This document shows, piece after piece, positions 15,806-25,847 of a DNA stretch of 64,000 nucleotides. Location: the NCBI RefSeq assembly GCF_000691805.2, contig NZ_DF820487.1:62001-126000 (forward strand), given 5' to 3'. Origin of the DNA: Weissella oryzae SG25. GTDB taxonomy: Bacteria; Bacillota; Bacilli; Lactobacillales; Lactobacillaceae. The notes below the pieces were generated by a model. It was not told the DNA's origin. It worked only from the letters and a program-made list of their open reading frames with translations, and did no database searches. Within the stretch, counting starts at the first letter, position 1. Each line of letters starts with the position of its first letter. A program made the translations under genes and the position numbers.

Positions 15806-16240
15806 ATGTTTATGGGTACATTTCAACATACGCTTGATAGTAAAAATCGGCTAATAGTCCCAGCAAAATTCCGTAATCAACTTGGGGAGACGTTTGTAGT
15901 TACGAAATGGATGGAAAATTCTTTGCATGCTTTTACATTAGAAGGCTGGCAAGAATTTTCAACAAAATTAAATCAATTACCAAATACAAATAAAGATGCA
16001 AGACGGTTCCGTCGTTTTATCTATGCTGGTGCAGTTGAGGCCGAGTTTGATAAGCAAGGAAGAATTTCTTTGCCAGCTGATTTAAAAGAGTACGCAGGTA
16101 TCACTAAAGATGTAACCCTATTTGGAAATGGGGACGACAGCTTTGAAATTTGGTCAGCTGAAACATGGACAGAATACAATGAACAAACAGCCGATGACTT
16201 TGATGACATTGCCAGCGGTTTGATGGATTTGGGCTTTTAG
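15806..16240 (+). CDS. mraZ: Transcriptional regulator MraZ
   Basis: 144 residues, made of two SpoVT/AbrB-like half repeats, each carrying the conserved D-x-K/Q-x-R signature: LDSKNRLIVPAKFR near 11 and FDKQGRISLPADLKEY near 80. MraZ binds TGGG-type repeats in front of the dcw cluster and controls it. ATG 15806 has AAAGGGGA about 9 nt upstream; a second ATG lies two codons on. It is the first gene of the dcw operon, 21 nt before rsmH, and four periodic GTGG boxes lie just upstream. Confidence 0.95.
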   Translation: MFMGTFQHTLDSKNRLIVPAKFRNQLGETFVVTKWMENSLHAFTLEGWQEFSTKLNQLPNTNKDARRFRRFIYAGAVEAEFDKQGRISLPADLKEYAGITKDVTLFGNGDDSFEIWSAETWTEYNEQTADDFDDIASGLMDLGF

Positions 16241-16261
16241 GAATGGAGACAAGTAGGATAG

Positions 16262-17206
16262 ATGGCAGAATTTAATCACATAACCGTGCTTTTGAATGAG
16301 GCGATTGACTACTTAGCGGTTAAACCAGCGGGCATTTATGCCGATGGAACTTTGGGTGGTGGTGGCCATACAAAGTTACTGGCTAGTTTCCTTACTACTG
16401 GTAAAGTCTATGCTTTTGATCAAGATATACGAGCAATTAACTATAATAAAGAACATTTAGCCAGTGAACTTGCAGAAGACCGCGTTGAATTAGTGCAGGC
16501 TAATTTTCGCGATTTAAAAAGTGAGCTAGCCGAACATGGGGTAACTGAACTAGATGGAATGGTTTATGACCTCGGCGTTTCTTCGCCCCAATTTGATGAT
16601 GGGCAGCGAGGTTTTTCTTACAATTATGATGCTAAATTGGATATGCGGATGGATCAGACCCAGGACCTTTCGGCTTGGGAAGTTGTCAATAATTGGAGCT
16701 TCAACGATCTAATGCGAATCTTATCGCGTTATGGTGAAGAAAAGTTTGCTAAGCAGATTGCACGGGCAATTGAAAGAGAGCGGGCAGTTCAACCAATTAA
16801 TACGACCTTTGAATTAGTTGAAGTTATTAAGTCCGCAATTCCAATGGGGGCTCGGCGTACAGGTGGCCATCCGGCAAAGAAATCATTCCAAGCGATTCGA
16901 ATTGCTGTAAATGATGAACTTGGTGCCGTAGAAGAGTCATTGGCACAAGCGTTGGAGTTACTAAAAGTTGGTGGGCGGATTAGTGTAATCACTTTCCATT
17001 CTTTAGAAGATCGATTAGTTAAAACAATGTTTAAAGAAAAGACATCACTGCCAGACTTACCAATTGGTTTGCCGGTAATTCCTGATGAGTTACAACCAGA
17101 CTATCGGTTAGTTAGTCGTAAGCCGATTATGCCAAGTGAGACTGAACTGTTAAACAATCATCGTGCGCATTCAGCCAAGTTACGAGTTATCGAACGAATT
17201 AAATAG
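16262..17206 (+). CDS. rsmH: 16S rRNA (cytosine1402-N4)-methyltransferase
   Basis: 314 residues, formerly MraW. It methylates N4 of C1402 in 16S rRNA. Motifs: [22 protein letters not shown] (SAM motif I, near 28-36), [23 protein letters not shown], and the C-terminal [13 protein letters not shown] and [17 protein letters not shown]. It is the usual second gene of the dcw cluster. Its end abuts ftsL, whose RBS AAGGAG lies just after the rsmH stop. No cysteine. Confidence 0.96.
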   Translation: MAEFNHITVLLNEAIDYLAVKPAGIYADGTLGGGGHTKLLASFLTTGKVYAFDQDIRAINYNKEHLASELAEDRVELVQANFRDLKSELAEHGVTELDGMVYDLGVSSPQFDDGQRGFSYNYDAKLDMRMDQTQDLSAWEVVNNWSFNDLMRILSRYGEEKFAKQIARAIERERAVQPINTTFELVEVIKSAIPMGARRTGGHPAKKSFQAIRIAVNDELGAVEESLAQALELLKVGGRISVITFHSLEDRLVKTMFKEKTSLPDLPIGLPVIPDELQPDYRLVSRKPIMPSETELLNNHRAHSAKLRVIERIK

Positions 17207-17223
17207 TGCAAGGAGAAGAAACG

Positions 17224-17601
17224 ATGGAAGTTCCAGATTACAGCCGTGAGACAGCTGCACGGCAAGCTACTCAACCGAATAGAGCCCCTAGGGTTGCAAA
17301 ACAGCCAGTACGACGCCAAGCGTTAAATGCAACTCCTTGGACTTTTCAAGATAAATTACCATATTATGTGGCAATTTTGGCCTTGGTAGCTGTCGCATTC
17401 TCAGTGATCACCGTGTCGAATAAAAGTGCCAATGCACAAAAAAACTTGACGCAAATAAATCAAAAAGTTACTAATACGCGAAATAACAATAACAATTTAA
17501 AACAAGACATTGCAACATTGACTAACACTGACCGCTTGACTCAGGTTGCCCAAGAGTCCGGCTTGTCAATGAATGTAAATAATGTGCGGAATGTACAGTA
17601 G
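17224..17601 (+). CDS. ftsL: Cell division protein FtsL
   Basis: 125 residues: a basic cytosolic N-terminus rich in R/K/Q, one transmembrane helix (about 44-64, YYVAILALVAVAFSVITV), and an extracytoplasmic coiled coil (NLTQINQKVTNTRNNNNNLKQDI) ending in TDRLTQVAQESGLSM. FtsL forms the FtsQLB divisome subcomplex with DivIB. ATG 17224 is preferred, with AAGGAG 8 nt upstream; an in-frame GTG at 17206 would include the RBS. Sequence conservation is low in this family, and the call rests on size, topology and position between rsmH and pbpX. Confidence 0.9.
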   Translation: MEVPDYSRETAARQATQPNRAPRVAKQPVRRQALNATPWTFQDKLPYYVAILALVAVAFSVITVSNKSANAQKNLTQINQKVTNTRNNNNNLKQDIATLTNTDRLTQVAQESGLSMNVNNVRNVQ

Positions 17602-17603
17602 TT

Positions 17604-19766
17604 ATGTTTAAATTATTCAAAAGAAATATAACGCCGAGACAATCAAGGCAGCGAAGTTGGATGTCGGGATGGATTCTCCTGATACTCATGTTTGTTGTTG
17701 TTGGTTGGCTCGGCTTCGTTTTTGCTAGAACGGCTATTACTAAGGAAGCAGACGGGCAATCGCTTTCTAAAGATGCACAAAAGTTATATCAACAAGCTAA
17801 TTATGTTCCTGCTAAGCGTGGAACTATTTATGATTCTGTTGGGAACGTGATAGCTGAAAATACAACGACCTATACAGTTGCGGTTGTAGTAAGTACGAAA
17901 AGTAGTGCGGTGAGCTCAGCCAGTAAGGGTGATTATTCACGAATTGCAAAAGCTTTAGCTAAGGAGCTAGGTAAAACACCAGAGTATTATGAAGGTTTCT
18001 TTAAAAATGTGACCAAGGATACTTACCAAGTTGAATTTGGTTCAGTCGGTTCAAACCTTTCTTCCGCACAATATGAAGCGCTAAAAGCAGATAAACTACC
18101 TGGTGTTACTTTCTCCACAGGAACTGATCGATTTTATCCAAATGGCGTTTTTGCTTCACACTTGATTGGCTTGGCTCAACCAAAGGTTGTTAATGGTAAA
18201 ACAACTTTGCAGGGGACGATGGGCTTGGAAGCAGCATATAATAAACAATTAAGTGGTAAGGATGGTTCAACTTTAACGTCTTCTGATCCAACAATGAGGG
18301 CAACTAATAAAGCAGTTAAAAATGGTGATGACATCTATACAACACTAAATTCTACGCTACAAATGGCTTTAGAATCTAAGATGGATGAGTTGGATAAAAA
18401 CGAAAAGCCTAAGTCAGCAATTGCCGTTGTTATGGATACAAAGACTGGAAACATCGTTGCAGTAAGTCAACGCCCTAGTTTTAATGCAACGACTGGTAAG
18501 GGGTTAGGTTCATATTGGACTAACTTACTGACTGAAGACCAGTTTGAGCCAGGTTCAGTTATGAAGGGGATTACTCTGGCAAGTGCTATCGCAACGAATA
18601 ACTGGAATGCAAATGCAACTTATAAATCAGGTACTTTGGATATTGATGGCAAGCAAATTACTGATTGGAACAATGGTCAAGGTTGGGGTTATATTAGCTA
18701 TGCTGATGGGTTAGCCTTGTCGTCTAATGTGGCTTTCTCACTTACAGAGCAAAAAATTGGTGGAGCTACATGGGGAAAGTATATCAAGGCTTTTAAATTC
18801 TTAAAGTCAACTAATTCCGGACTAGCTGGTGAGCAAAGTGGAAATTATGAGTTTAAGTATCCATTTGAACAAGCCAACACTGCCTTTGGACAAGGAATTT
18901 CGGTTACGCCAATTCAGATGTTGCAAGCATATTCAGCGATTGCGGGTAATGGTAATTTATTGAAACCCAATATTATTGAAAAAATTGTTGATCCTAATAC
19001 TCATAAGGTTGTCTATCAAGCTAAGAAGACATCTGTTGGTAAGCCTATTTCAAATAGCGTTGCCAAGGAAACTCGTAAGCAATTAGAAACTGTTTTGTAT
19101 TCAAAGCGCTCAATTTCATCTATGTTTGCCTTGCCAAATATTGTAACGGCCGGGAAAACGGGAACAGCACAAATTGCTACAAGTGCTGGTTATAGTCGTC
19201 CAGGGGATACTAGTAATGAAATTTTCTCTTGGATGGGAATGGCACCGGCTGATAATCCAAGGTACTTAATGTATATTGTGACTAAACAGCCACAAGAAAA
19301 TGCAGCTAAGATTAACGACTATCAGGCTGATGTCTTTAAATCAGTTATGACACAAGCTTTGGCGATGTCAGAAAATGATAATAAAATTACGATCAGCGCC
19401 GATCAACAAAGAAAAGTTCCTACTACTAAGGGTGAAAGCGTTAGTCAGGCAGAACGCGATATTTCTGCTGCTAGTCTAAAGCCGATTGTAATGGGAACCG
19501 GTGATAAGGTAGCAACTCAAATGCCAGTTGGTGATACAGCAAGCTTACCTGGACAGCGAATTTTCTTGAATACAGGTACAGGGATTCAAGTACCTAATAT
19601 GCAAGGTTGGTCAAAAAGTGATGCTCTTACCTGGGGAAAGCTAGCCAATGTTGATATTATTATTCATGGTGATGGTTTTGTGGCAACTCAGTCAGTTAAT
19701 ACGGGAACTAAGTTAACGGATGGCGTTAATAATATTTCATTAGAATTAAAAGAACCAACTAAGTAG
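17604..19766 (+). CDS. pbpX: Class B penicillin-binding protein PBP2X/FtsI with PASTA domains
   Basis: 720 residues; division-specific transpeptidase. One membrane anchor (about 22-44), the dimerisation domain beginning at RGTIYDSVGNVIAENTTTY, then the transpeptidase with SVMK (S318 nucleophile, K321), SSN (S373-N375) and KTGT (K518-T521). Two C-terminal PASTA-like repeats follow (from about 598), as in streptococcal PBP2x. It starts 2 nt after ftsL with only a weak RBS, suggesting translational coupling. No cysteine. Septal peptidoglycan cross-linking outside the membrane is its expected job. Confidence 0.95.
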   Translation: MFKLFKRNITPRQSRQRSWMSGWILLILMFVVVGWLGFVFARTAITKEADGQSLSKDAQKLYQQANYVPAKRGTIYDSVGNVIAENTTTYTVAVVVSTKSSAVSSASKGDYSRIAKALAKELGKTPEYYEGFFKNVTKDTYQVEFGSVGSNLSSAQYEALKADKLPGVTFSTGTDRFYPNGVFASHLIGLAQPKVVNGKTTLQGTMGLEAAYNKQLSGKDGSTLTSSDPTMRATNKAVKNGDDIYTTLNSTLQMALESKMDELDKNEKPKSAIAVVMDTKTGNIVAVSQRPSFNATTGKGLGSYWTNLLTEDQFEPGSVMKGITLASAIATNNWNANATYKSGTLDIDGKQITDWNNGQGWGYISYADGLALSSNVAFSLTEQKIGGATWGKYIKAFKFLKSTNSGLAGEQSGNYEFKYPFEQANTAFGQGISVTPIQMLQAYSAIAGNGNLLKPNIIEKIVDPNTHKVVYQAKKTSVGKPISNSVAKETRKQLETVLYSKRSISSMFALPNIVTAGKTGTAQIATSAGYSRPGDTSNEIFSWMGMAPADNPRYLMYIVTKQPQENAAKINDYQADVFKSVMTQALAMSENDNKITISADQQRKVPTTKGESVSQAERDISAASLKPIVMGTGDKVATQMPVGDTASLPGQRIFLNTGTGIQVPNMQGWSKSDALTWGKLANVDIIIHGDGFVATQSVNTGTKLTDGVNNISLELKEPTK

Positions 19767-19788
19767 GACGTGGAGGAAGTAACATATA

Positions 19789-20775
19789 ATGATCTGGCTA
19801 ATTGGGTTAGCGGTAGGGTTTGGGTTGACAGTGATTGTGACACCAGCCTTACGTGAATGGTTTAAAAAAATTAAAGTTGAACAACTAGTAATGCGTAAAC
19901 AAGAACATGGTCCTGACCATGCAGCCAAAGCTGGAACACCTACAATGGGGGGCGCTGGCTTTATCGCAGTGGTTGTCGTTGCCTATCTAATCTTGGCTAC
20001 AATTTTTAATCTGCATGATGCCACTGGTTGGGCAGTATTACTTGCGGTATTGGTTTACGCAATTGTTGGGGCTTTTGATGACAGTATTAAAATCTGGAAT
20101 CATCGGGATGAAGGCTTCCGCTTCTTACCCAAATTAGCAGCTCAAATCTTTGCAGCTATCTTAGCTGTATTAGTTTTGGCTTTGGGCCATTTTGACTTTG
20201 TGCTTAATTTACCTTTCAACCTCGGCGCCTTACATGGTGTTGCAATTTATACAATTTTTACCATCTTTTGGTTGGTTGGTTGGTCAAATGCGACTAATTT
20301 AACAGATGGTCTTGATGGTTTAGCTTCAGGAACGGCAGTAATTGCATATATTGCTTATGCGGTAATTGCCTTTCAGCAAGGAAACAATACGTTGATTCTT
20401 TTCAACACACTAATGATTGGTGCACTTTTAGCATTTTTGATTTTTAATCGCTACCCAGCTTCAATCTTTATGGGTGATACTGGATCATTAGCATTGGGTG
20501 CCGGTTTGGCTATGAACTCATTGGTCTTGCATGTTGAATGGTCATTATTACTAATTGGTTTTGTCTTTATGATTGAAACTTTAACGGTGATGATTCAAAT
20601 TGGTAGTTTTCGTTTAACTGGTCGACGGGTGTTCTTAATGACACCAATTCACCATAGTTTTGAAAAGGGTGGACTATTTGGTAACCCAGCTCATCCTTGG
20701 TCAGAATGGAAAGTCGACAGTCTGTTTTGGACGGTTGGTTTATTAGCAACCATCATTTTCTTTAGTCTACACTAA
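19789..20775 (+). CDS. mraY: Phospho-N-acetylmuramoyl-pentapeptide transferase
   Basis: 328 residues with about ten transmembrane helices. It makes lipid I by transferring phospho-MurNAc-pentapeptide to undecaprenyl phosphate. Motifs: KAGTPTMGGAGFI near 44, the DD-containing loop VGAFDDSIKIWNHRDEG near 97, NATNLTDGLDGLASG near 167, FMGDTGSLALG near 228, and the HIPFH-like catalytic loop MTPIHHSFEKGG near 284. RBS GGAGGAAG. It follows pbpX by 22 nt. Cytoplasmic-face active site. No cysteine. Confidence 0.96.
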   Translation: MIWLIGLAVGFGLTVIVTPALREWFKKIKVEQLVMRKQEHGPDHAAKAGTPTMGGAGFIAVVVVAYLILATIFNLHDATGWAVLLAVLVYAIVGAFDDSIKIWNHRDEGFRFLPKLAAQIFAAILAVLVLALGHFDFVLNLPFNLGALHGVAIYTIFTIFWLVGWSNATNLTDGLDGLASGTAVIAYIAYAVIAFQQGNNTLILFNTLMIGALLAFLIFNRYPASIFMGDTGSLALGAGLAMNSLVLHVEWSLLLIGFVFMIETLTVMIQIGSFRLTGRRVFLMTPIHHSFEKGGLFGNPAHPWSEWKVDSLFWTVGLLATIIFFSLH

Positions 20776-20788
20776 AGAGTTAATAGCC

Positions 20789-20812
20789 CTGCTGGCCATT
20801 TTGGGTCAGCAG
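20789..20812 (+). other. Hairpin between mraY and murD without U-tract
   Basis: 9-bp stem with one G-U pair (20789-20797 with 20804-20812) and a 6-nt loop, followed by ATACATAATTTT rather than a clean T-run. It may be a weak attenuator or an mRNA-stability element inside the dcw operon. Confidence 0.4.
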
Positions 20813-20844
20813 ATACATAATTTTATTTTAAAAGGAGTAGAAAC

Positions 20845-22185
20845 ATGACAAAGCGCGTATTAGTAGTGGGATTTGCTAGATCTGGGGCAGCAGTAGCAAG
20901 ATTACTGGTGAAAGAAGGCGCAGCGGTTACTGTTTCGGACCCTAAGTTAAATCTTGATGATTCAAAGGTACAAGCATTGCAAGCTTTAGGCGTTACCTTT
21001 ACTCAAGCACAGGATGTTGATTTATTAGCAGATACGGATATGATTGTCAAAAATCCAGGGATTCCTTATCAAATTCCAATTTTGCAGGCAGCTTTGGCAA
21101 AACAGTTACCAATTTATACTGAAGTGGCCTTAGCACAACGTTATATGCAAGGTGAGTGGATAGCCCTAACTGGCTCAAATGGTAAGACAACATCCGTTGA
21201 AATGATTAATGCTGTCCTACAACAAACGGCTAATAATGATCACCGAGTGATTGTCGCTGGTAATATTGGTACGCCAGTTAGTGAAGTAGTCGAGCAAGTT
21301 AGAGCAACTGATACTTTAGTAACTGAATTATCATCGTTCCAATTGATGGGCATGCCAACGGCTAAACCACATATTGCAGTAATTACTAATATTTTTGCGT
21401 CACACTTGGACTATCATGGTAGCCGCGAAAATTATATTAAAGCAAAAATGGGAATTACCCGTAATCAAACAAAAAAAGATTATCTGGTGCTAAACGTTGA
21501 TCGAGCAGAGTGGGTTGCTTTAGGTGAGCAAACTAAGGCGCAAGTGATTCCTTTTTCTCGGTTAGGTTTAGATCATAGTGGTGCTTATCAAGCGAATGGT
21601 AAGTTATATTTTGCAGATGAATATATTATGGATGCAAAAGATTTGGCTGTTCCAGGACAACATAATATTGAAAATGCCCTTGTTGCGATTGCAGTAGGAA
21701 AGTTATCCAAGGTCAAGTCAGAGCGGATTGCATCAGCACTCAAAGCCTTTACCGGTGTAGAACATCGTTTGCAGCTGGTAGGCGACATTGCCGGTCGGAC
21801 TGTCTATAATGATTCAAAAGCCACTGATATTGAGGCGACTGAGATGGCACTAAGTGGCTTTAAGAAGCCGGTAGTTCTACTGGCTGGTGGTTTAGACCGG
21901 GGGGATGACCAGATGCGGCTCTTAGCAGCGGTAAAGGAACATGTCAAAGCTTTAGTGGTTTTTGGACAAACAGCTGACAAATTGGTTGCAATGGCTAAAA
22001 CACTTGACTTACCGGTAATTAAGACTAAAGACGTTGTGACAGCAGTTGAGCCAGCATTCACTTTGGCACAGCCTGGTGAGATAATTTTGTTGTCGCCAGC
22101 AGCTGCTTCATGGGATCAATATCCTAATTTTGAAACACGTGGTAATTTATTTATGGATGCTGTCCACAATTATAAGGATAATTAG
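20845..22185 (+). CDS. murD: UDP-N-acetylmuramoylalanine--D-glutamate ligase
   Basis: 446 residues. It adds D-Glu to UDP-MurNAc-L-Ala using ATP in the cytosol. The N-terminal UDP-binding Rossmann part VLVVGFARSGAAVARLL is followed by the ATP loop ALTGSNGKTTS (near 109-119), ELSSFQLMG, HLDYHGSRENY and the C-terminal ligase motif NDSKATDIEAT, then LLAGGLDRG. RBS AAAAGGAG. Standard position between mraY and murG. No cysteine. Confidence 0.97.
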   Translation: MTKRVLVVGFARSGAAVARLLVKEGAAVTVSDPKLNLDDSKVQALQALGVTFTQAQDVDLLADTDMIVKNPGIPYQIPILQAALAKQLPIYTEVALAQRYMQGEWIALTGSNGKTTSVEMINAVLQQTANNDHRVIVAGNIGTPVSEVVEQVRATDTLVTELSSFQLMGMPTAKPHIAVITNIFASHLDYHGSRENYIKAKMGITRNQTKKDYLVLNVDRAEWVALGEQTKAQVIPFSRLGLDHSGAYQANGKLYFADEYIMDAKDLAVPGQHNIENALVAIAVGKLSKVKSERIASALKAFTGVEHRLQLVGDIAGRTVYNDSKATDIEATEMALSGFKKPVVLLAGGLDRGDDQMRLLAAVKEHVKALVVFGQTADKLVAMAKTLDLPVIKTKDVVTAVEPAFTLAQPGEIILLSPAAASWDQYPNFETRGNLFMDAVHNYKDN

Positions 22186-22200
22186 AAAAGGTGATTTAAA

Positions 22201-23301
22201 ATGCGTATTATTATTTCTGGTGGTGGTACAGGTGGTCATATTTACCCGGCTTTGGCAACTTTAAACAAATTACGAGCATTAAAACCAGACACTGCAGTGT
22301 TATATATTGGAAGTGAGCGGGGGCTTGAGGGTAAAATAGTCCCTGAAGCTGGTTATGACTTTGCTAGTGTCAAAGTACAAGGCTTTAAGAGGTCTTTGTC
22401 TCCGGATAACTTCAAAACCGTTTACTTATTTTTGAAGGCTGTTCACGAATCTGAGCGCTTAATTCGCAAGTTTAAACCAGACGTGGTTGTTGGTACCGGT
22501 GGTTATGTGAGTGGACCAGTTGTTTATGCAGCACAACGTTTGGGGATTCCGACGGTTATCCATGAACAGAATTCTGTGATTGGTGTGACGAACCGTTTTC
22601 TAGCACGGAAGATTACAAAGGTTGGGGTTGCTTTCCCAGCGGCTTTGGCCGCCTTTAAGCCCAATTTGGCAACAGTTGTTGGTAATCCCCGAGCGCAAGA
22701 AGTGGTGGAAACCAATGGGAAATATGACTGGCAAGGTCTTGGCTTGAAAGCTGGACAACCAACAGTGCTTATTTTTGGTGGTTCGCAAGGCGCTCTAAAG
22801 CTGAATCATGCAATGGTTGATGCAATAAAGGTATTCAATCGTAGTAAATATCAAGTTATTTTTGTAACTGGAGCAAAACGTTATGCTGAGGTGAACGAAG
22901 AAATAACAAGCAAAGGGATTAACGTAGCTGATAACATTGCAGTTGTTCCTTATATTAACAACATGCCGCAGTTGATGCCACAAGTTGATTTAATTGTTGG
23001 GCGTGCTGGGGCAACTAGTATAGCTGAGCAAACAGCTTTGGGTAAGCCAATGGTTCTAATACCAAGTCCTTATGTGACAAACGATCATCAGACCAAAAAT
23101 GCACAGGCCTTAGTTGACGTTGGCGCTGCTAGTCTAATCACTGAGGCTAACTTAACTGGTGGACATCTGTTTGATGTCATCAATGATTTAATGCAGGACG
23201 CAGATAAGCGTCAGGCAATGGCTGGAGCTGCTAAAAAAATTGGTGTTCCAAATGCGGCTGATTTATTTGTGAATTTAATTGAGAGTGTGATTAAAGAATA
23301 A
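22201..23301 (+). CDS. murG: UDP-GlcNAc:lipid I N-acetylglucosaminyltransferase
   Basis: 366 residues, GT28 family. It converts lipid I to lipid II at the inner membrane face. The glycine-rich loops ISGGGTGGHIYPAL (residues 4-17) and VGTGGYVSGPV (near 98) are complete. HEQNSVIGVTNR and FGGSQGALKLN follow, and the UDP-GlcNAc site is GRAGATSIAEQTALGKP near 263. RBS AAAGGTGAT. It lies 15 nt after murD. No cysteine. Confidence 0.97.
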   Translation: MRIIISGGGTGGHIYPALATLNKLRALKPDTAVLYIGSERGLEGKIVPEAGYDFASVKVQGFKRSLSPDNFKTVYLFLKAVHESERLIRKFKPDVVVGTGGYVSGPVVYAAQRLGIPTVIHEQNSVIGVTNRFLARKITKVGVAFPAALAAFKPNLATVVGNPRAQEVVETNGKYDWQGLGLKAGQPTVLIFGGSQGALKLNHAMVDAIKVFNRSKYQVIFVTGAKRYAEVNEEITSKGINVADNIAVVPYINNMPQLMPQVDLIVGRAGATSIAEQTALGKPMVLIPSPYVTNDHQTKNAQALVDVGAASLITEANLTGGHLFDVINDLMQDADKRQAMAGAAKKIGVPNAADLFVNLIESVIKE

Positions 23302-23316
23302 GGCGGGGAGCTAGGC

Positions 23317-24309
23317 ATGGCCGAAAAAGAACAAAATACTAATCAGCCAAGTAAACCTAGTTCGGCGGAATTGGCAGCTAGGTTAGCGCAATTAGTTGAT
23401 GAAGAAGCAGAATCAGAAAAAGCATCGACTCAACAAGTTGATCGTAAGAAGACTGAAGTAGTTGAAGAGCAAGCTAAGAACTTAGTAACAGATAAAAAGC
23501 AGGTAACTAACAGGACCAACCACTCAACAAAAGTGGCTAAGCAAGGAGGTTCTAAATTTAAAATTCCGTTTAGACGGCCTGAATTTAAGCTTCCTGACCG
23601 GCCAAGACAGTTATTATTAGGTCATGAAAAGCAGGCCCTAACTTGTTTAACTGGGTTAGTTGCCTTAGCGATTCTATGGGGGTTCTTTTTTTCACCGGCA
23701 AGTCAAGTGCAAAGTTATCAAGTAAATGGTTTACAAGATATGACTAAAGCAGAGGCATTGCAGGCGGCTGGCCTAAAGACACCACAATCGGCTTGGTTAC
23801 TATTTTTTGAACGAAGCTACTTTAGTCAGACGGCTAAAAAGAATAATGCCCAAATTAAGGATTATCAAATCAGCTTTAAAAGTTTAAACAAGGTTGAGAT
23901 AGACGTAAAAGAGAATGTTAAAGTTGGTTATATTCAAAATAACAACAAATATTATGGTTTATTGGCTGATGGGACCAAGTTACAAAAGGCTAAGGACAAT
24001 ATGCCAAGTACCGGTTTGCCACTTTATGAAAATTTCAAGTCCGAAGATCAATTAAAGGCAGTTTTGAAGCAATTTGGTCAACTTAAACCCGCTTTACGAC
24101 ATTCGGTTTCAGAAATTATCTGGTCACCAAATGATCAAAATAATCAACGCTTGTTGATATTCATGCAGGATGGTAATGAAGTGCTGGCAAATGCAGACGA
24201 TTTTGCAAGTAAGTTTAAGTATTATCCAGCGATGGCTGCACAATTAAATACAAATGGTACGATTGATTTACAGCAGGGGGCCTTTGCAACACCGTATGGT
24301 GGTCAATAA
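23317..24309 (+). CDS. divIB: Cell division protein DivIB/FtsQ
   Basis: 330 residues. The long, charged cytosolic N-terminus (about 105 residues, rich in E/K/Q/S) is followed by one transmembrane helix (about 108-126, LTCLTGLVALAILWGFFF), then an extracellular POTRA domain beginning near residue 132 (VQSYQVNGLQDMTKAEALQAAGL) and the beta domain. DivIB/FtsQ forms the FtsQLB complex with FtsL and DivIC at the septum. RBS GGGGAG. The POTRA plus long N-terminus is typical for Lactobacillales DivIB. One cysteine, in the membrane helix. Confidence 0.92.
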   Translation: MAEKEQNTNQPSKPSSAELAARLAQLVDEEAESEKASTQQVDRKKTEVVEEQAKNLVTDKKQVTNRTNHSTKVAKQGGSKFKIPFRRPEFKLPDRPRQLLLGHEKQALTCLTGLVALAILWGFFFSPASQVQSYQVNGLQDMTKAEALQAAGLKTPQSAWLLFFERSYFSQTAKKNNAQIKDYQISFKSLNKVEIDVKENVKVGYIQNNNKYYGLLADGTKLQKAKDNMPSTGLPLYENFKSEDQLKAVLKQFGQLKPALRHSVSEIIWSPNDQNNQRLLIFMQDGNEVLANADDFASKFKYYPAMAAQLNTNGTIDLQQGAFATPYGGQ

Positions 24310-24454
24310 AAATAGAGAAAACCTGTTAATACTGGAACAATTAGCATAAATTATGGTATTATTTTAACAAATTGTTGATTCAATTTTGATGTTTTTAAAT
24401 GAAGTTGTTTTATAGATAAAATTAGAATAAAAAATATAGTAAAGGGGGAGAATT

Positions 24455-25813
24455 ATGGCCAATCACGGTTTAATCGTTGGCTTAGATGTCGGTACAAATA
24501 CTGTTAAAACTTTAGCAGCTGATGTACGTGACCAACAAGTTAATGTCTTGGCAGTTGGCCGTTCCGTCTCACACGGCGTGAAAAAGGGTCTTGTTATTGA
24601 TATTGAATCGACAGCAAAAGATATTCAATTAGCAATGGCACAGGTCAATGAACAAAGTGGTCGAACTGTAACGGATGTGATCGCTAGTATTCCCGCCAAT
24701 AATATTCAAATTCAAAATGTTAGTGGATTAGTAACGGTTAAAGATAGTCAACATATTACGTACGATGATGTTGCAAATGTAGTACGTGATGCAATGATGG
24801 TTGATTTATCAACCGATCGACAAGTTGTTGACATTGTTTTAAATGAATTTTCAGTTGATGATTTTGATGGTATTCAAGATCCTAATGATATGGTTGGCAT
24901 GCGCTTGGCAGTGAAGGCAACTATTTATACAGCGCCACGTCAAGTGCTTGGAAACTTAAAGACGGCGATTGAACATGCTGGTTTGCGAGTTCGCGATTTT
25001 GTATTAGCTCCTTTGGCTGATATGACAACGATTTTAAGCGAGGCTGAGCAAGGCTTCGGTACGGTAATTATAGACATGGGAGCCGGTCAAACGACGGCCA
25101 CAGTGGTGCAAGACCGCCAGTTACGATTTGTAACAGTTTTCCCGGCTGGAGCTGAGCATATTTCTAAAGATATCAGTGTGGTTTTGAATATTGCTCAACA
25201 TGAAGCAGAAATGCTTAAATTAGACGCTGGTAATGCTAACCCCAATGCGGTAGGTAATAATTCCTTAGTGATTAATCCGCTTGGTGCTGATGCACCACAA
25301 GAAATTACTGAAAAATATTTAGCTGAAATTATTACAGCACGAGTTGAGCAAATCATTGGTAAATTGGGTGAAAAGTTAAAGTTGGTATCAGCTTTTGACC
25401 TCGCTGGTGGTGTCATTTTAATTGGTGGTGGAGCCGCTCTACCTGGTATTCAAGATATGGTGCGCACAATGTATGGAACTAAAGTCGGGGTTTTCATTCC
25501 AGAAGATCTTGGCCTGCGCCATCCAGGTTTTGCACGCTCTTGGGCTTTAATTCAACATGCAGCGCAACAATCCACGGTACAATTAGCGATTAAGCAAGCT
25601 TTGTATAATTTACCGGTGCAAACCTTGCGGGCAAACGCTGTTGTTAAAGTTCCTGATATGGCGTCAACCGAAGCCAAGGCAATCCAAGCTACTCCAGTTG
25701 AAGAAGTGATGGACTTTACACAAGAAGCACCCCAAAATAATGCAAACAAACAGACGACAAATGCAAGTAAAACCAGTAAGGTTTCTAACTGGTTTGGCCG
25801 TTTTTTTGACTAA
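24455..25813 (+). CDS. ftsA: Cell division protein FtsA
   Basis: 452 residues, actin-like membrane tether of FtsZ. Motifs: phosphate-1 loop GLDVGTNTVKTLAADV (9-24), the SHS2 1C domain, phosphate-2 VIIDMGAGQTTATV near 207, and adenosine motif VILIGGGAALPGI near 326. The amphipathic membrane-targeting helix is the C-terminal KVSNWFGRFFD, after a low-complexity N/Q/T linker. RBS AAGGGGGAG. A 145-bp AT-rich gap before it may hold an additional promoter, though none is clear. It is immediately followed by ftsZ. Confidence 0.96.
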   Translation: MANHGLIVGLDVGTNTVKTLAADVRDQQVNVLAVGRSVSHGVKKGLVIDIESTAKDIQLAMAQVNEQSGRTVTDVIASIPANNIQIQNVSGLVTVKDSQHITYDDVANVVRDAMMVDLSTDRQVVDIVLNEFSVDDFDGIQDPNDMVGMRLAVKATIYTAPRQVLGNLKTAIEHAGLRVRDFVLAPLADMTTILSEAEQGFGTVIIDMGAGQTTATVVQDRQLRFVTVFPAGAEHISKDISVVLNIAQHEAEMLKLDAGNANPNAVGNNSLVINPLGADAPQEITEKYLAEIITARVEQIIGKLGEKLKLVSAFDLAGGVILIGGGAALPGIQDMVRTMYGTKVGVFIPEDLGLRHPGFARSWALIQHAAQQSTVQLAIKQALYNLPVQTLRANAVVKVPDMASTEAKAIQATPVEEVMDFTQEAPQNNANKQTTNASKTSKVSNWFGRFFD

Positions 25814-25847
25814 TAATCTAAGAAAAAAGAATTAAGAGGAGCTCGTT